From Sphingorhabdus sp. (GTDB lineage Bacteria > Pseudomonadota > Alphaproteobacteria > Sphingomonadales > Sphingomonadaceae): 64,000 nt of DNA. The DNA lies in contig JANQNO010000008.1 of assembly GCA_028279555.1 (NCBI GenBank), positions 186,001 through 250,000 of the forward strand, in the 5' to 3' direction. Shown here in pieces: positions 44,541-55,096 of this stretch. The position numbers and the translations under genes were made by a program. Positions within the stretch are counted from its first letter, which is position 1. Every line of letters starts with the position of its first letter. The notes beneath the pieces are model-generated. The model worked only from the letters and a program-made list of their open reading frames with translations, was not told the DNA's origin and searched no databases.

Positions 44541-44909
44541 TTATTTCTTCTTGCCAGCGATCGGCTTTGCCTTGCCCTTGCGGGTACGCGCATTGGTGTG
44601 GGTGCGCTGGCCGCGAACGGGAAGCCCCTTGCGATGGCGCAAGCCGCGATAGCAGGCAAGATCCATAAGCCGCTTGATGTTCATCGATGTCTCGCGGCGA
44701 AGATCGCCTTCGACGGTATGATCCGCATCGATGGTTTCGCGAATCTGCAGGACTTCGGCGTCGGTCAGATCCTGAACACGGCGGGAATGGTCGATGCCGA
44801 GCTTGTCGGCAATCTGGACGGCCTTCGTGCGGCCAATTCCGTGAATATATGTCAGCGCAATTATAACGCGCTTGTTTGTGGGGATATTTACCCCGGCAAT
44901 ACGGGCCAC
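44541..44909 (-). CDS. rpsM: 30S ribosomal protein S13
   Basis: Protein of 122 residues in the small-subunit head contacting the P-site tRNA. Starts [20 protein letters not shown] and has the [21 protein letters not shown]-terminal block. It is separated from adk by an extra gene and a hairpin, so rpsM-rpsK-rpoA-rplQ may have its own promoter. Confidence 0.97.
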   Translation of the reverse strand: MARIAGVNIPTNKRVIIALTYIHGIGRTKAVQIADKLGIDHSRRVQDLTDAEVLQIRETIDADHTVEGDLRRETSMNIKRLMDLACYRGLRHRKGLPVRGQRTHTNARTRKGKAKPIAGKKK

Positions 44910-44984
44910 GTAACTTTACTCCTAGCTCCACGGACGGCTCACATTCCGCCCATCTCATCGCGTCGATATGAACCGAAAACGCAC

Positions 44985-45019
44985 AAAAGCAGCGGACGCA
45001 TGAATGCGCAGCTGCTTTT
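44985..45019. terminator. Hairpin between the START-like gene and rpsM
   Basis: AAAAGCAGC (44985-44993) pairs perfectly with GCTGCTTTT (45011-45019); the loop contains its own inverted pair (GACGCATgaATGCGCA). On the - strand the following bases are GTGCGTTTTC, a poor T-run, so it may be an attenuator or RNA-processing site rather than a full terminator. Confidence 0.5.
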
Positions 45020-45093
45020 CTCCGCTTTTTCGGATTGGGGCGCGTTACAGCGAGTCGAGGCAGGTGTCAAGCCCGCCTTGGCGGCCCAGCTCG

Positions 45094-45801
45094 CTAGCGC
45101 CCCTTATCGTTTGCCGGCGTCTCTTCGGCAGGCCCGGAATCAGTATCGGATTCGTCATCCGGCGACGCTGGCGCTTCTTCCAGCCCTTCGAAATCGAGCG
45201 TGAATTCATCGCCTTCGTCGATGCCGCTGGGTGACTTGGGGAATGGCTTCAGGAGACCGGCAAATTGCTCGCCAATGACGCCATCGACGGCCTTGGCCAT
45301 GGTTGCCGTGTCAAACCGCATAAACCCGCTGACCAGATAATTGAAGCTGACCGCGGTCATGCCTTCCTTGCCCTCCACAGGCGCGATCGCGACGGTCAGG
45401 GTGCCGGTGACAGCCTCGGATTGAAGCGGGCCGAGCCCGCCTGTCATACGCAAGACCTTGCCAGGCTGGGCGAAAATGACGCGCATATGCTCGACGCTGC
45501 CTGCAAGCTTCGGGTTTTCGCCTTCCTTGCCATCTTTGATGAGTTCGCAGAAGCAGCCGCCAGCCTGCGGGTCTATATAAAAACCATCGACCGAACCCGA
45601 CCAGCTATGCGCCTTGTTCCACCAGTCTTTCGGCGTAATCAGCCGCTTCCAGATATCTTCAGGCGGCGCCTTTACCTCTTCGAGATGCGTGACCCAGAAG
45701 CCTGTGTCGTTTTGCTTGCGGATTTCGGCCAGCGCCGGATTGCTCGCAGCCACCGAGGCGACGAGAGCAGCAACTATTGTCATTTTGATGCGATTCTTCA
45801 T
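45094..45801 (-). CDS. Exported SRPBCC/START-like protein in the spc-alpha array
   Basis: Protein of 235 residues with a signal peptide (TIVAALVASVAASNPALA) and a SRPBCC-type fold: THLEEVKAPPEDIWKRLITP, WWNKAHSWSG, FCELIKDG and a late helix (MAKAVDGVIGEQFAGLLKPF). Such folds bind hydrophobic ligands. The tail is acidic and low-complexity (about 205-235). It sits between adk and rpsM, where most proteobacteria have no gene or rpmJ. Two cysteines are present in FCEL. Function unknown; expression at ribosomal levels is likely by position. Confidence 0.78.
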   Translation of the reverse strand: MKNRIKMTIVAALVASVAASNPALAEIRKQNDTGFWVTHLEEVKAPPEDIWKRLITPKDWWNKAHSWSGSVDGFYIDPQAGGCFCELIKDGKEGENPKLAGSVEHMRVIFAQPGKVLRMTGGLGPLQSEAVTGTLTVAIAPVEGKEGMTAVSFNYLVSGFMRFDTATMAKAVDGVIGEQFAGLLKPFPKSPSGIDEGDEFTLDFEGLEEAPASPDDESDTDSGPAEETPANDKGR

Positions 45802-45848
45802 GCAGCCAGTCTAGCCGCCAAGCCGCTTTAGCCGCAAATGCTTTTGCC

Positions 45849-46502
45849 TCAGGCGTCGAGTATCGCCCTTATGGAGGCAGCGACTTCCTCGATCGACGCC
45901 ATCCCGTCAACGCGGCTCACCAGGCCGCGCGCTTCATAGATCGGCAGGATTGGTTCGGTTTTGGCACGATATTCGGCCATGCGGGTCCGAACGGTTTCCT
46001 CATTATCGTCGGGCCTGCGCTTGAATTCGGTTGCACCGCACACATCGCAAACGCCTTCCGTCTTCGGCAATTTATGGCGGTCGTGATAGCCTTCGCCGCA
46101 GTTGGCGCAGGTGAAACGGCCGGTGATCCTGTCGACAAGCGCATCCTCGTCAACCGCCAATTCGATCACATGGTCCAGGCTGCGCCCACGCTGCGACAAG
46201 AGTTCGTCGAGCAATCCGGCTTGCGGTTCGGTGCGCGGAAACCCATCAAAGATAATGCCTTTCTCCGCATCCAGCTTGTCGACATATTCTCCAAGGATCT
46301 GCGCCATCAACGCGTCGGGGAAAAGTTTGCCCGCATCCATGATTTCCTTGGCCATCTTGCCGACTTCACTGCCTTCCTTGACGGCAGCGCGCAGCATGTC
46401 GCCGGTCGACAGCTGAACAGCATTATAGGCGTCTTCCAGCTTGCTTGCCTGGGTGCCCTTGCCCGCGCCTGGTGGTCCCAAAAAAATGATTTCCAGTGCC
46501 AT
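45849..46502 (-). CDS. adk: Adenylate kinase
   Basis: Enzyme of 217 residues converting ATP and AMP to 2 ADP. P-loop GPPGAGKGT from residue 9; LID domain with four cysteines (C132, C135, C152, C155) that would bind zinc, more typical of Gram-positives but found in some alphaproteobacteria. Follows secY. Confidence 0.96.
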   Translation of the reverse strand: MALEIIFLGPPGAGKGTQASKLEDAYNAVQLSTGDMLRAAVKEGSEVGKMAKEIMDAGKLFPDALMAQILGEYVDKLDAEKGIIFDGFPRTEPQAGLLDELLSQRGRSLDHVIELAVDEDALVDRITGRFTCANCGEGYHDRHKLPKTEGVCDVCGATEFKRRPDDNEETVRTRMAEYRAKTEPILPIYEARGLVSRVDGMASIEEVAASIRAILDA

Positions 46503-46541
46503 TGCCGAACCCCTTAGCCTGTCGTTGATACGCGACTCGCT

Positions 46542-47921
46542 TTAACCCCGAGAACGCCCACCTTTCAACTTAGCCTTTTTGAGTAGATCGCCATATTGAT
46601 GCGCGAGCAAATGGCTCTGAATCTGTGAAATCGTATCGACGGTCACATTGACCATAATAAGCAGACTGGTTCCGCCGATAACGAAAAACTGCGTTTGGCC
46701 GGTCGCGCCCATCACATAGTCGGGTAGCAGACAGACGAATACCAGGTAAGCTGCGCCCAAAACGGTGATACGGGTGAGCACATAGTCGAGATAGGCTTCG
46801 GTGTTTCTGCCTGGCCGGATTCCCGGAATAAACCCGCCTGCTTTTTTAAGATTCTCCGACGTTTCTTCCGGGTTGAAGACGACCGCCGTATAGAAAAAGC
46901 AGAAGAAGGCTATGCCAATACCATAGAGCAGCAGATAGACCGGCTGACCATGCTGCAGATACTGGTTCAGCGTCAGGACGATATCGCCCACGGCATTTTC
47001 GCCGGCCACCTGATTACCGCTCAATTGCGTCACCGTCAGCGGCAGCAGCAGCAGCGACGAGGCAAAGATCGGCGGGATAACGCCGGCAGTGTTAAGCTTG
47101 AGGGGCAAGTGGCTACGATCGGCCTGCATCATGCCGCGCTGCGTCGCGCGTTTGGGATATTGCACCAATACCCGGCGCTGGGCCCGCTCGACAAAGCAGA
47201 TCAGCAGGGTCAGCGCGACAAACATGGCGACAAATCCGAAAACCGTGAAGCCATCGATGGCGTTGGTACGCAGGCTTTCGAGAAGCCCTGCCACAAGCCT
47301 CGGCAGCTGCGCCACGATCCCCGCCATAATGATGAGCGAGATACCGTTACCAATGCCGCGCGCGGTGATTTGCTCGCCGAGCCACATCAGGAACATGGTG
47401 CCGCCGATCAGGCTGATCGTGGCGACAATACGGAACATCATGCCCGGCTCGACGACCGCCTGAATACCGCTCGCCGCGACTTGCGATTCCAGACCGGCGG
47501 CAAGCACATATCCCTGAATAGCGGTCAGGAAAACCGTGCCATAGCGCGTATATTGATTGAGCTTCTTGCGCCCGGACTCGCCCTCTTTCTTGATCGCGGC
47601 CAGGGTCGGCGACAGCGAAGCCGCCAATTGCACGACGATCGAAGCGGTAATGTAAGGCATTACACCCAGCGCGATCAGGCTCATGCGTTCCAGCGAGCCG
47701 CCAGAGAAGGTGTTGAAAATGTCGAGCACGCCGCCAGAGCCGCGCGCCTGGAAAAGCTGGGCCTGCGCGACCGGATCGACGCCAGGAAGCGGAACAAAGC
47801 TCAGAAGCCGGAAAACAACCAGCGCGCCAAGCGTAAACCAGAGCCGTTTCTTAAGGTCAGTTGCCTGTCCCAATTTCGACAAATTGAGGCCAGCGGCCAT
47901 TTTTTCGGCATTTGATGCCAT
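46542..47921 (-). CDS. secY: Preprotein translocase subunit SecY
   Basis: Main pore of the Sec translocon, 459 residues with ten helices. Wording such as ITARGIGNGISLIIMAGIVA and GIAFFCFFYTAVVFNPEETS is diagnostic. The ATG at 47921 has AGGAAG 7 bases upstream; a longer frame to 47960 is unsupported. A GC-rich hairpin lies in the 174-base gap after rplO. Confidence 0.97.
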   Translation of the reverse strand: MASNAEKMAAGLNLSKLGQATDLKKRLWFTLGALVVFRLLSFVPLPGVDPVAQAQLFQARGSGGVLDIFNTFSGGSLERMSLIALGVMPYITASIVVQLAASLSPTLAAIKKEGESGRKKLNQYTRYGTVFLTAIQGYVLAAGLESQVAASGIQAVVEPGMMFRIVATISLIGGTMFLMWLGEQITARGIGNGISLIIMAGIVAQLPRLVAGLLESLRTNAIDGFTVFGFVAMFVALTLLICFVERAQRRVLVQYPKRATQRGMMQADRSHLPLKLNTAGVIPPIFASSLLLLPLTVTQLSGNQVAGENAVGDIVLTLNQYLQHGQPVYLLLYGIGIAFFCFFYTAVVFNPEETSENLKKAGGFIPGIRPGRNTEAYLDYVLTRITVLGAAYLVFVCLLPDYVMGATGQTQFFVIGGTSLLIMVNVTVDTISQIQSHLLAHQYGDLLKKAKLKGGRSRG

Positions 47922-48030
47922 GCTTGCACTTCCTTGTTCCGGGCCAATATCAGCGGTCAAACCACCGGAAATTCAGGCCCCTACCCTATATTGTCCTCGA
48001 CGCGAGGCGGAAACTTCCCCTTCAAACATC

Positions 48031-48062
48031 AAGCCCCGCAACCGTATATCGGGAAGCGGGGC
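48031..48062. terminator. Hairpin between rplO and secY
   Basis: AGCCCCGC (48031-48038) pairs with GCGGGGCT (48055-48062) across a 16-base loop. On the - strand it is followed by TGATGTTTG, so a partial attenuator between rplO and secY is possible; a true terminator is doubtful. Confidence 0.4.
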
Positions 48063-48095
48063 TGATTAGACAAGAGGCGAATGATTTTCGCCGCC

Positions 48096-48710
48096 TCAAT
48101 CGTCCTTCTTTGTGGCCTTTTTAGCAGGTGCTTTTTTGGCTGCCGGCTTCTTCTCGTCGGCTTTCTTTGGCGCTGCTTTTTTAGCCGGGGCTTTTTTTCC
48201 AGCAGGCTCTTTGGCTTCCGTCTTTGCCTTGGGCTTGGAAGACTGCGCCTTTACAGCCTTGATCTCGACCTTGCCGCCTGCTTTTTCCACGGCAGCAACC
48301 GCCGATTTGGAAGCGCCGGCGACCTCGAAATTCGCCTTGGTCTTCAATTCACCCTTGGCGAGCAGGCGAACGCCATTCTTGCCGCCACGGGCAAGCCCGG
48401 CGGCTTTCAGCGCCGCATGATCGATGACCTTCTTGGCATCCAGCTTCTTTGCGTCGATGAATTTCTGCACCATGCCGAGGTTGACCTCGGCATAATCCTT
48501 GCCAAAGGGGTTGTTGAAGCCGCGCTTGGGTATCCGCATATGCAGCGGCATCTGGCCGCCCTCAAATCCGTTGATCGAAACGCCCGAACGGCTCTTCTGG
48601 CCCTTCATCCCGCGACCGCCGGTCTTGCCCTTGCCGGACCCGATGCCGCGGCCAATGCGCATGCGCCGATGGCGCGCGCCTTCATTATCCTTGATATCAT
48701 TCAGTTTCAT
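48096..48710 (-). CDS. rplO: 50S ribosomal protein L15 with Lys/Ala-rich C-terminal extension
   Basis: Protein of 204 residues. The core (about 150) starts [20 protein letters not shown] and has the [20 protein letters not shown] block. The last 54 residues are a Lys/Ala/Pro-rich tail (repeats like KKAPAKKA) resembling histone H1 tails. The start at 48710 matches the family; the frame extends upstream. Confidence 0.95.
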   Translation of the reverse strand: MKLNDIKDNEGARHRRMRIGRGIGSGKGKTGGRGMKGQKSRSGVSINGFEGGQMPLHMRIPKRGFNNPFGKDYAEVNLGMVQKFIDAKKLDAKKVIDHAALKAAGLARGGKNGVRLLAKGELKTKANFEVAGASKSAVAAVEKAGGKVEIKAVKAQSSKPKAKTEAKEPAGKKAPAKKAAPKKADEKKPAAKKAPAKKATKKDD

Positions 48711-48780
48711 GTCTGCACTCGCTTTCGCTTTAATTCGCACTATTTGTCCCCTCCCCCGCTTTGCGGGACAGGACTTAATA

Positions 48781-48957
48781 TCACTCGACCACGGTCACCA
48801 TATGGCTGATCTTTTTGATCATGCCGCGCACGGCAGGCGTATCTTCAAGCTCGACGACCTGATGCATCTTTTTCAGGCCCAGTCCGCGCAGGGTAGCCCG
48901 CTGATCCTTGGGACGGCGGATGGCCGAACCAGTCTGCTTTACTTTTACCTTGGCCAT
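48781..48957 (-). CDS. rpmD: 50S ribosomal protein L30
   Basis: Protein of 58 residues read directly from the - strand: begins [20 protein letters not shown] and continues [20 protein letters not shown], ending HMVTVVE. It fills the usual slot between rpsE and rplO. Confidence 0.95.
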   Translation of the reverse strand: MAKVKVKQTGSAIRRPKDQRATLRGLGLKKMHQVVELEDTPAVRGMIKKISHMVTVVE

Positions 48958-48963
48958 TATGTC

Positions 48964-49746
48964 TTACTCCGTCACCGCTTCGGCGTCGGCCTCTGCGGTC
49001 TTGCTGCCACCACGGCCGAGAAGGTCGGCAACCTTTTTGCCGCGGCGCTGGGCAACCGATTTGGGGCTGGTCTGATCGGCCAGCGCCTCGAATGTTGCCC
49101 GGATCATATTATAGGGGTTCGATGTACCGACCGACTTGGTCACAACATCGGAAACGCCCAGCGATTCGAACACGGCGCGCATCGGACCACCGGCGATGAT
49201 GCCGGTTCCCGGAGGTGCCGAACGCACATGCACCTTGCCGGCACCGAAACGGCCCTTGCCATCATGGTGCAGCGTGCGGCCTTCTTTCAGGGCCACGCGC
49301 ATCATTTTCTTCTTGGCGGCAGCGGTTGCCTTGTTGATCGCTTCGGGAACCTCGCGCGCCTTGCCGTGACCAAAGCCTGCACGGCCCTGACCATCGCCGA
49401 CAACGACCAATGCGGCAAAACCGAAGCGCTTGCCGCCTTTGACCGTTTTGGAAACGCGGTTGATATGCACCAGCTTCTCGATCAGCTCATCGCCTTCTTC
49501 CTGCTGCTGACCCCGATCACGGCGTCCACGACCCCGCCCGCGCCCACCATCACGGCCGCCGCGTCCGCCGCGTCCTTCGCGTTTCCGGGGCTGCTCGGCC
49601 GCTGGCGCTGCTTCCGCTGCGGGAGCGACTTCAGCCGGTTTCGCTTCCGCTGCGGGAGCGGCCTCAGCCGGCTTCTTCGCTTCTGCTGCTGGGGCAGCTT
49701 CCTTATTCTCGGCCACGGCTTCTTCTGTTTTCTTTTCGTCAGCCAT
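48964..49746 (-). CDS. rpsE: 30S ribosomal protein S5 with long N-terminal extension
   Basis: Protein of 260 residues. The core (about 85-250) has [20 protein letters not shown] and [20 protein letters not shown]. The first 80 residues are an Ala/Glu-rich repeat ([13 protein letters not shown]) followed by an Arg/Gly-rich block ([20 protein letters not shown]). Two ATGs are adjacent at 49749 and 49746; a GGAG lies 5 to 8 bases away, and the first overlaps the L18 stop. Confidence 0.95.
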   Translation of the reverse strand: MADEKKTEEAVAENKEAAPAAEAKKPAEAAPAAEAKPAEVAPAAEAAPAAEQPRKREGRGGRGGRDGGRGRGRGRRDRGQQQEEGDELIEKLVHINRVSKTVKGGKRFGFAALVVVGDGQGRAGFGHGKAREVPEAINKATAAAKKKMMRVALKEGRTLHHDGKGRFGAGKVHVRSAPPGTGIIAGGPMRAVFESLGVSDVVTKSVGTSNPYNMIRATFEALADQTSPKSVAQRRGKKVADLLGRGGSKTAEADAEAVTE

Positions 49747-49748
49747 CA

Positions 49749-50102
49749 TCAAAACTCCAATCCGCCTTCGCGAGCTGCATCGGCCAGCGCCTTGACGCGG
49801 CCATGAAAAAGGAACCCGCCGCGATCAAATACGACATTCTTGACGCCGGCCTTCTTGGCCGCCTCGGCAACACGCTTTCCGACTTCGGAAGCGGCAGCGA
49901 CATTGCCGCCATGCTTGACCTTGACGCCCTTGTCATTGGTCGACGCAGAAGCCACCGTGGTGCCTTTGGTATCGTCGATAACCTGCGCATAAATATGCTT
50001 GCCGGTGCGATGCACGGACAGGCGCGGCAGGTTGCTTTTGCTTTTGCGCAGCCTGCTGCGGACCCGCAGGCGGCGCCGTTCAAAGAGAGATAGTTTCGCC
50101 AT
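49749..50102 (-). CDS. rplR: 50S ribosomal protein L18
   Basis: Protein of 117 residues binding 5S rRNA in the central protuberance. Shows [20 protein letters not shown] and [20 protein letters not shown]. Stop overlaps the S5 start. Confidence 0.96.
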   Translation of the reverse strand: MAKLSLFERRRLRVRSRLRKSKSNLPRLSVHRTGKHIYAQVIDDTKGTTVASASTNDKGVKVKHGGNVAAASEVGKRVAEAAKKAGVKNVVFDRGGFLFHGRVKALADAAREGGLEF

Positions 50103-50105
50103 GGC

Positions 50106-50639
50106 TTATTTCTTCTTCCCTTCCTTGCGGAAGACATATTCGCCGCGATATTTGATGCCCTTGCCCTTGTAAGGCTCCGGCTTTCTCCAGCGGCGGATTT
50201 CGGCAGCAACCTGCCCTACCTTCTGTTTGTCGATGCCCGAAATTTCGACCGTTGTCTGATCGGGCGTCTTGATATCGATGCCTTCGGGGATCGCGAAATC
50301 GACATCATGGCTAAAGCCAAGCTGCAATTTCAGCGTCTTGCCCTGCACCTGCGCGCGAAAGCCAACGCCGCTGATCTCGAGGGTTTTCGAAAAGCCCTCG
50401 GTCACACCGTCGACCAGATTCTGCACCAGAGTACGCTGCATGCCCCAATAGGAACGCGCCTTCTTGCTATCGTTGACAGGGTCGACCTTCACCTGGCCCT
50501 CGCCAAGCTCGAAGGTGACTTCCTCTGCCATCTGCAGTGAAAGTTCGCCTTTCGGTCCCTTAACCGACAGCACGCCTTCCGCGATATTGGCGGTTACGCC
50601 ATCGGGCAGCGCAACCGGTTTTTTCCCGATACGTGACAT
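50106..50639 (-). CDS. rplF: 50S ribosomal protein L6
   Basis: Protein of 177 residues near the factor-binding site. Starts [20 protein letters not shown] and ends [18 protein letters not shown]. Three bases separate it from rplR, two from rpsH. Confidence 0.97.
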   Translation of the reverse strand: MSRIGKKPVALPDGVTANIAEGVLSVKGPKGELSLQMAEEVTFELGEGQVKVDPVNDSKKARSYWGMQRTLVQNLVDGVTEGFSKTLEISGVGFRAQVQGKTLKLQLGFSHDVDFAIPEGIDIKTPDQTTVEISGIDKQKVGQVAAEIRRWRKPEPYKGKGIKYRGEYVFRKEGKKK

Positions 50640-50641
50640 GA

Positions 50642-51046
50642 TTAGAACACCTCCGCGAGGATTTCGCCGCCAACATTGCTTTCGCGTGCTTCCGCGTCGG
50701 AAAGCACGCCGCGCGGCGTTGAGACGATGGTGATGCCCAGCCCGTTGCGGACAACCGGAAGCTCTTGCGAGCCCGAATAGACCCGGCGGCCAGGCTTGGA
50801 TACACGGGCAACATGGCGGATGGCCGGTTCGCCCTCGAAATATTTCAGCTCGATACGCAGTCCTTTATGCTGGCTGCGGTTGCCGATATTTTCTTCGCTG
50901 TAGCCGCGGATAAAACCTTCGCGCTGAAGCACGTCAAGAACGCGTGCACGAAGCTTCGAGGACGGCGAAACGACGCTGTCTTTCTTGGCCCGCTGGCCGT
51001 TGCGAATGCGGGTGAGCATATCACCCAAAGGATCAGTCATTGCCAT
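50642..51046 (-). CDS. rpsH: 30S ribosomal protein S8
   Basis: Protein of 134 residues binding 16S rRNA helix 21. Starts [20 protein letters not shown] and ends [13 protein letters not shown], complete. An ATG two codons in is an equal alternative start. S8 is the spc-operon regulator in enteric bacteria; not shown here. Confidence 0.96.
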   Translation of the reverse strand: MAMTDPLGDMLTRIRNGQRAKKDSVVSPSSKLRARVLDVLQREGFIRGYSEENIGNRSQHKGLRIELKYFEGEPAIRHVARVSKPGRRVYSGSQELPVVRNGLGITIVSTPRGVLSDAEARESNVGGEILAEVF

Positions 51047-51058
51047 AATCTTAAATCC

Positions 51059-51364
51059 TTACCAGCTCGATTTTGTGACGCCGGGGATCAGGCCTTTGTT
51101 GGCAAGATCGCGCAGCTCGATGCGGCACAAACGGAATTTGCGGTAATAACCGCGCGGACGACCCGTCGTCTCGCAGCGGTTGCGAACGCGCGTGGGATTG
51201 CCGTTGCGCGGGATTTCGGCCATTTTCAGGCGGGCAATCATGCGCTCGCTCTCGTCGAGCGACTGATCCTTCGCCATTGCCTTATATTTCGCATATTGGC
51301 CGGCATATTTCTTGACCAGCCGCTTGCGCTTTTCATTCTTGTTTATGGAACTCAGTTTCGCCAT
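51059..51364 (-). CDS. rpsN: 30S ribosomal protein S14
   Basis: Protein of 101 residues of the long, zinc-free form (only two cysteines, [20 protein letters not shown]). It works at the head of the small subunit. Confidence 0.96.
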   Translation of the reverse strand: MAKLSSINKNEKRKRLVKKYAGQYAKYKAMAKDQSLDESERMIARLKMAEIPRNGNPTRVRNRCETTGRPRGYYRKFRLCRIELRDLANKGLIPGVTKSSW

Positions 51365-51410
51365 GACTTAAGTTCTCGTCCTTTCTTTCAAAGGGGAGAA
51401 GCCGCCCCGA

Positions 51411-51992
51411 TCAGGCCGCTTCCTTTTCCTCTTGCTGCTCCGCCGGGAAGGGGAAACCGAACAGGCGCAGCAACTCGCGGGCCTCTTCATCCGTCTTCGC
51501 GGTGGTGGTTACGATCACATCCATGCCGCGCACCACATCGATGGCGTCATAGCTGATCTCGGGAAACACGATCTGCTCTTTCAGGCCCATGGCGAAATTG
51601 CCACGGCCATCGAAGCTTTTCGGGTTGAGGCCGCGAAAGTCGCGAATGCGCGGCATTGCGATGGTCACCAGACGATCAAGAAATTCATACATCTGGTGCG
51701 ACCGCAAGGTCACTTTCACGCCAATCGGCATGCCTTCGCGCAGCTTGAAGCTGGCGATCGATTTCTTCGCGCGGGTGATGACCGGCTTCTGGCCGGCAAT
51801 CAACTGCATCTCTTCCAGCGCGGTTGCGACCTTCTTCTTGTCCTGCGAGCCTTCGCCCACACCCATGTTGAGCGTGATCTTCTCGATCTTGGGAACCGCA
51901 AGCGCGTTTTTGTAGCCGAATTTCTCGGTCATCGCCTTGGCAATCTGCTCGTCATAGCGGGTCTTCATGCGCGGCGTATATTTGTCAGCCAC
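51411..51992 (-). CDS. rplE: 50S ribosomal protein L5
   Basis: Protein of 193 residues binding 5S rRNA. Contains [20 protein letters not shown] and [20 protein letters not shown], with a short acidic tail. Its start overlaps the L24 stop by eight bases. Confidence 0.97.
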   Translation of the reverse strand: MADKYTPRMKTRYDEQIAKAMTEKFGYKNALAVPKIEKITLNMGVGEGSQDKKKVATALEEMQLIAGQKPVITRAKKSIASFKLREGMPIGVKVTLRSHQMYEFLDRLVTIAMPRIRDFRGLNPKSFDGRGNFAMGLKEQIVFPEISYDAIDVVRGMDVIVTTTAKTDEEARELLRLFGFPFPAEQQEEKEAA

Positions 51993-52308
51993 TGATCTTC
52001 TCCCCGGATTTCACGGCAATGCGCTGTTTTTTGCCGTCCTTGTCGGTTTCGATACGGACGCGGGTTGCCTTGCCATCCTTCGGATCGGCAACCGCGACGT
52101 TGGAAATATGCATCGGTGCCTCGAACCGGTCCATTCCGCCCTGCGGATCGGCCTGCGTCGGCTTGCGGTGACGCACGGCAACATTGATGCCCGAGACAAC
52201 AACCTTGCTGTCCTTCGGCATCACGGCAGTTACCTCACCGGTCTTGCCCTTGTCCTTACCGGCGAGCACGACGACGCGGTCGCCCTTTTTGATCTTTGCC
52301 ATACCCAT
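51985..52308 (-). CDS. rplX: 50S ribosomal protein L24
   Basis: Protein of 107 residues with a KOW motif ([20 protein letters not shown]), early assembly factor of the large subunit. GGAGGTGC lies 10 bases before the ATG at 52308; an ATG two codons later is possible. Confidence 0.96.
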   Translation of the reverse strand: MGMAKIKKGDRVVVLAGKDKGKTGEVTAVMPKDSKVVVSGINVAVRHRKPTQADPQGGMDRFEAPMHISNVAVADPKDGKATRVRIETDKDGKKQRIAVKSGEKISG

Positions 52309-52310
52309 GA

Positions 52311-52679
52311 CTACAGCACCTCCGGTGCAAGGCTGATGATTTTCATATGCTTCTTGGCGCGCAGCTCGCGAACCACGGGGCCAAAAATACGCGTGCCGAT
52401 CGGCTCGGCAGCATTGTTGATCAGCACTGCCGCGTTGCTGTCGAAGCGGATGACGCTGCCATCTGCGCGGCGAACATCCTTGCGGGTGCGAACGATGACG
52501 GCCTTGTGCACATCGCCCTTCTTCACCTTGCCGCGCGGCGCAGCTTCTTTCACCGAAACGACGATGACATCGCCCACGCTAGCAAAACGGCGCTTCGATC
52601 CGCCCAGTACCTTGATGCACTGGACGCGTTTTGCACCGCTATTGTCGGCGACTTCCAAATTTGACTGCATCTGAATCAT
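52311..52679 (-). CDS. rplN: 50S ribosomal protein L14
   Basis: Protein of 122 residues at the subunit interface. Starts [20 protein letters not shown] and matches the family over its whole length. Confidence 0.97.
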   Translation of the reverse strand: MIQMQSNLEVADNSGAKRVQCIKVLGGSKRRFASVGDVIVVSVKEAAPRGKVKKGDVHKAVIVRTRKDVRRADGSVIRFDSNAAVLINNAAEPIGTRIFGPVVRELRAKKHMKIISLAPEVL

Positions 52680-52742
52680 GATGCATTTCCTTTCATCTGG
52701 CTTGCCGGAATATGCTTCCGGTAGTTCCCAACTCTATCTCGT

Positions 52743-53057
52743 TCAGGCCGCTTCAGGCTTGGCTTCCTCTTCGGTCTTCTCCGCCTTCTTCGCCGGAGCG
52801 GCCTTTTTCGGCTTGGCCGGTGTGTCTACGCGGTCCATTGCCTTCCAGGTCTTGTTCTTCGAAATCGGTTTGGTCTCTTCGATGCGGACGACCTCGCCTT
52901 CCTTGAACTCATTGCCCTCGTCATGGGCGTGATATTTCTTCGAACGGCGAATGATCTTTCCGTAAAGCGGATGCTTCACCTTGCGCTCGACGCGAACGAC
53001 GATGGTTTTGTCGCCCTTGTCGGAAACAACCGTGCCTGTCAGAATACGTTTCGGCAT
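52743..53057 (-). CDS. rpsQ: 30S ribosomal protein S17 with Lys/Glu tail
   Basis: Protein of 104 residues; an OB-fold core ([39 protein letters not shown]) of about 82 residues, then a tail of Ala/Lys/Glu repeats ([20 protein letters not shown]). The usual length is near 85. Confidence 0.95.
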   Translation of the reverse strand: MPKRILTGTVVSDKGDKTIVVRVERKVKHPLYGKIIRRSKKYHAHDEGNEFKEGEVVRIEETKPISKNKTWKAMDRVDTPAKPKKAAPAKKAEKTEEEAKPEAA

Positions 53058-53060
53058 CGC

Positions 53061-53282
53061 TTATACTCCTGTCTTTTCGGCTGTTTTTGCCGCTGCCGCG
53101 CGTTCGCCGATGAGGGTTTTGATACGCGCAATGTCGCGGCGCACTTCGCGGATGCGTGCCGGTTTTTCCAGCTGACCGGTGGCCGACTGAAAGCGCAAGT
53201 TGAACGCTTCTCGCTTCAGCTCAGAAAGCTGGGTGGAAAGCTCATCGTCGGTCTTGACGCGCAGATCTGCTGTCTTGGCCAT
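53061..53282 (-). CDS. rpmC: 50S ribosomal protein L29
   Basis: Protein of 73 residues at the exit tunnel; starts [20 protein letters not shown]. Two ATGs (53285, 53282) sit after GGGAG; the second gives the family start. The first overlaps the L16 stop. Confidence 0.95.
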   Translation of the reverse strand: MAKTADLRVKTDDELSTQLSELKREAFNLRFQSATGQLEKPARIREVRRDIARIKTLIGERAAAAKTAEKTGV

Positions 53283-53716
53283 CATTTCGCTCCCAGGTGA
53301 GAGGTGTCGCCCAAGCGGCCGACAACCTTGGTCTTGATGGGCAGCTTCATCGCTGCGCGCTGAAATGCCACAGCCGCCACGGGGCCGGGAACGCCGTCCA
53401 GTTCGAACATGATACGGCCGGGCTTTACCTTGCACGCCCAATATTCGACCGAACCCTTGCCCTTACCCTGACGGACTTCGGCAGGCTTTTTCGAAACCGG
53501 CACATCGGGGAAGATACGGATCCACAGACGGCCCTGACGCTTGATATGGCGCGTGATTGCACGGCGCGCAGCCTCAATCTGACGCGCGGTGATGCGCTCG
53601 GGCTCAAGCGCCTTGAGGCCATAGGAACCGAAATTCAGCTCCGTACCGCCCTTGGCATTGCCGCGGATGCGCCCCTTGAACGCCTTGCGGTATTTGGTTT
53701 TCTTTGGTTGCAACAT
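53282..53716 (-). CDS. rplP: 50S ribosomal protein L16
   Basis: Protein of 144 residues near the A site. Starts [20 protein letters not shown] and ends [12 protein letters not shown], complete. Confidence 0.97.
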   Translation of the reverse strand: MLQPKKTKYRKAFKGRIRGNAKGGTELNFGSYGLKALEPERITARQIEAARRAITRHIKRQGRLWIRIFPDVPVSKKPAEVRQGKGKGSVEYWACKVKPGRIMFELDGVPGPVAAVAFQRAAMKLPIKTKVVGRLGDTSHLGAK

Positions 53717-53736
53717 GGCTCTTTACCCTATTTCCT

Positions 53737-54441
53737 TTATCGGCGATCCGATGCCGGGCGAACACCGGAGGTCTGCGCCTCCATCATCAGCCGGTCGGTT
53801 GCCATCGGGTCGTGACCCAGGATTTCGCCTTTGAATATCCAGCATTTTATGCCGATAATGCCATAGGCAGTCAGCGCCTCGGCCTCGGCATAGTCGACAT
53901 TGGCGCGCAGCGTATGCAGCGGAACGCGGCCTTCGCGGTACCATTCGACGCGCGCGATTTCTGCGCCGCCGAGCCGGCCGCCACAGGTGATCTTGATGCC
54001 TTCCGCACCCAGCCGCAACGCCGATTGCACGGCGCGCTTCATTGCGCGGCGGAAAGCGATCCGGCGGATCAGCTGATCGGCCACGCCCTGCGCTACAAGC
54101 TTTGCATCGACCTCCGGCTTGCGGATTTCGACGATATTGAGCGACACTTCCGCTTCGGTGAATTCGCCGATCTTCTTTTTCAGCTTCTCGATATCCGCGC
54201 CCTTCTTGCCGATGATAACACCGGGGCGGGCGGCATAGATCGAAACGCGGCAGATTTTCGCCGGACGCTCGATAACCACCTTGGAGATCGCTGCCTGCGG
54301 CAGGTTCTTCATGATGTATTTGCGGATCTTGATATCCTCCAGCAGCATCTGGCCATAATCATGGCCTTCCGCGAACCAGCGGCTGTCCCACGTCCTGTTG
54401 ATCTGCAGGCGAAGCCCTATCGGGTTGCTCTTCTGACCCAT
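53737..54441 (-). CDS. rpsC: 30S ribosomal protein S3
   Basis: Protein of 234 residues at the mRNA entry tunnel. The KH domain [15 protein letters not shown] loop reads [20 protein letters not shown]. Start overlaps the L22 stop by one base (TAATG). Confidence 0.97.
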   Translation of the reverse strand: MGQKSNPIGLRLQINRTWDSRWFAEGHDYGQMLLEDIKIRKYIMKNLPQAAISKVVIERPAKICRVSIYAARPGVIIGKKGADIEKLKKKIGEFTEAEVSLNIVEIRKPEVDAKLVAQGVADQLIRRIAFRRAMKRAVQSALRLGAEGIKITCGGRLGGAEIARVEWYREGRVPLHTLRANVDYAEAEALTAYGIIGIKCWIFKGEILGHDPMATDRLMMEAQTSGVRPASDRR

Positions 54442-54818
54442 TATTCTTCCTCCTGCTCGCGCACGACAATGCGCAGACGGCTGAATGGTTTCAAAATCTG
54501 GGCGGAACGGCCGCGCGCACGCGCCTTGAAGCGCTTCATCGTCATGCGCTTGCCGACACTGGCTTCTGCGACCACCAGCGAATCCACATCCAGATTGTGA
54601 TTGTTTTCCGCATTGGCGATTGCCGATGCGAGAACCTTCTTCGCATCGAGCGCCATCGCTTTCTTCGAGAAGGACAGGATGTTCATCGCATCCTCGACCT
54701 TTTTCCCGCGGATCAGGCCGGCAACGAGATTCAGCTTCTGCGCGCTGCCGCGGATCTGGTTGCCGACAGCCAGAGCTTCATTGTCGCCCACGCGGCGGGG
54801 AGATTTCATCTTACCCAT
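54441..54818 (-). CDS. rplV: 50S ribosomal protein L22
   Basis: Protein of 125 residues forming part of the exit tunnel. Family start [16 protein letters not shown] at 54818; the longer frame to 54854 overlaps rpsS. Contains [25 protein letters not shown] overlap with the S19 stop. Confidence 0.96.
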   Translation of the reverse strand: MGKMKSPRRVGDNEALAVGNQIRGSAQKLNLVAGLIRGKKVEDAMNILSFSKKAMALDAKKVLASAIANAENNHNLDVDSLVVAEASVGKRMTMKRFKARARGRSAQILKPFSRLRIVVREQEEE

Positions 54819-55093
54819 TAGCGTTTGCCCTTCTTGTCTGCGCCGTGACCCCAATAGGTCCGGGTCGGCGCGAATTCGCCGAGCTTCTGGCCGACCATTT
54901 CCTCGCTAACCGAAACGGGAATGAATTTCTGGCCGTTGTAAACATTGAAAGTCAGACCAACGAATTGCGGCAGGATGGTCGAGCGGCGCGACCATGTCTT
55001 GATCGGTGCGTGCGAGCCTTCTTCCTGCGCGGTCTCGGCTTTCTTCAAAAGATACAGGTCAACAAAAGGACCTTTCCAGACGGAACGAGCCAT
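54818..55093 (-). CDS. rpsS: 30S ribosomal protein S19
   Basis: Protein of 91 residues in the head of the small subunit. Starts [35 protein letters not shown] near the end. Confidence 0.97.
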   Translation of the reverse strand: MARSVWKGPFVDLYLLKKAETAQEEGSHAPIKTWSRRSTILPQFVGLTFNVYNGQKFIPVSVSEEMVGQKLGEFAPTRTYWGHGADKKGKR

Positions 55094-55096
55094 GAC

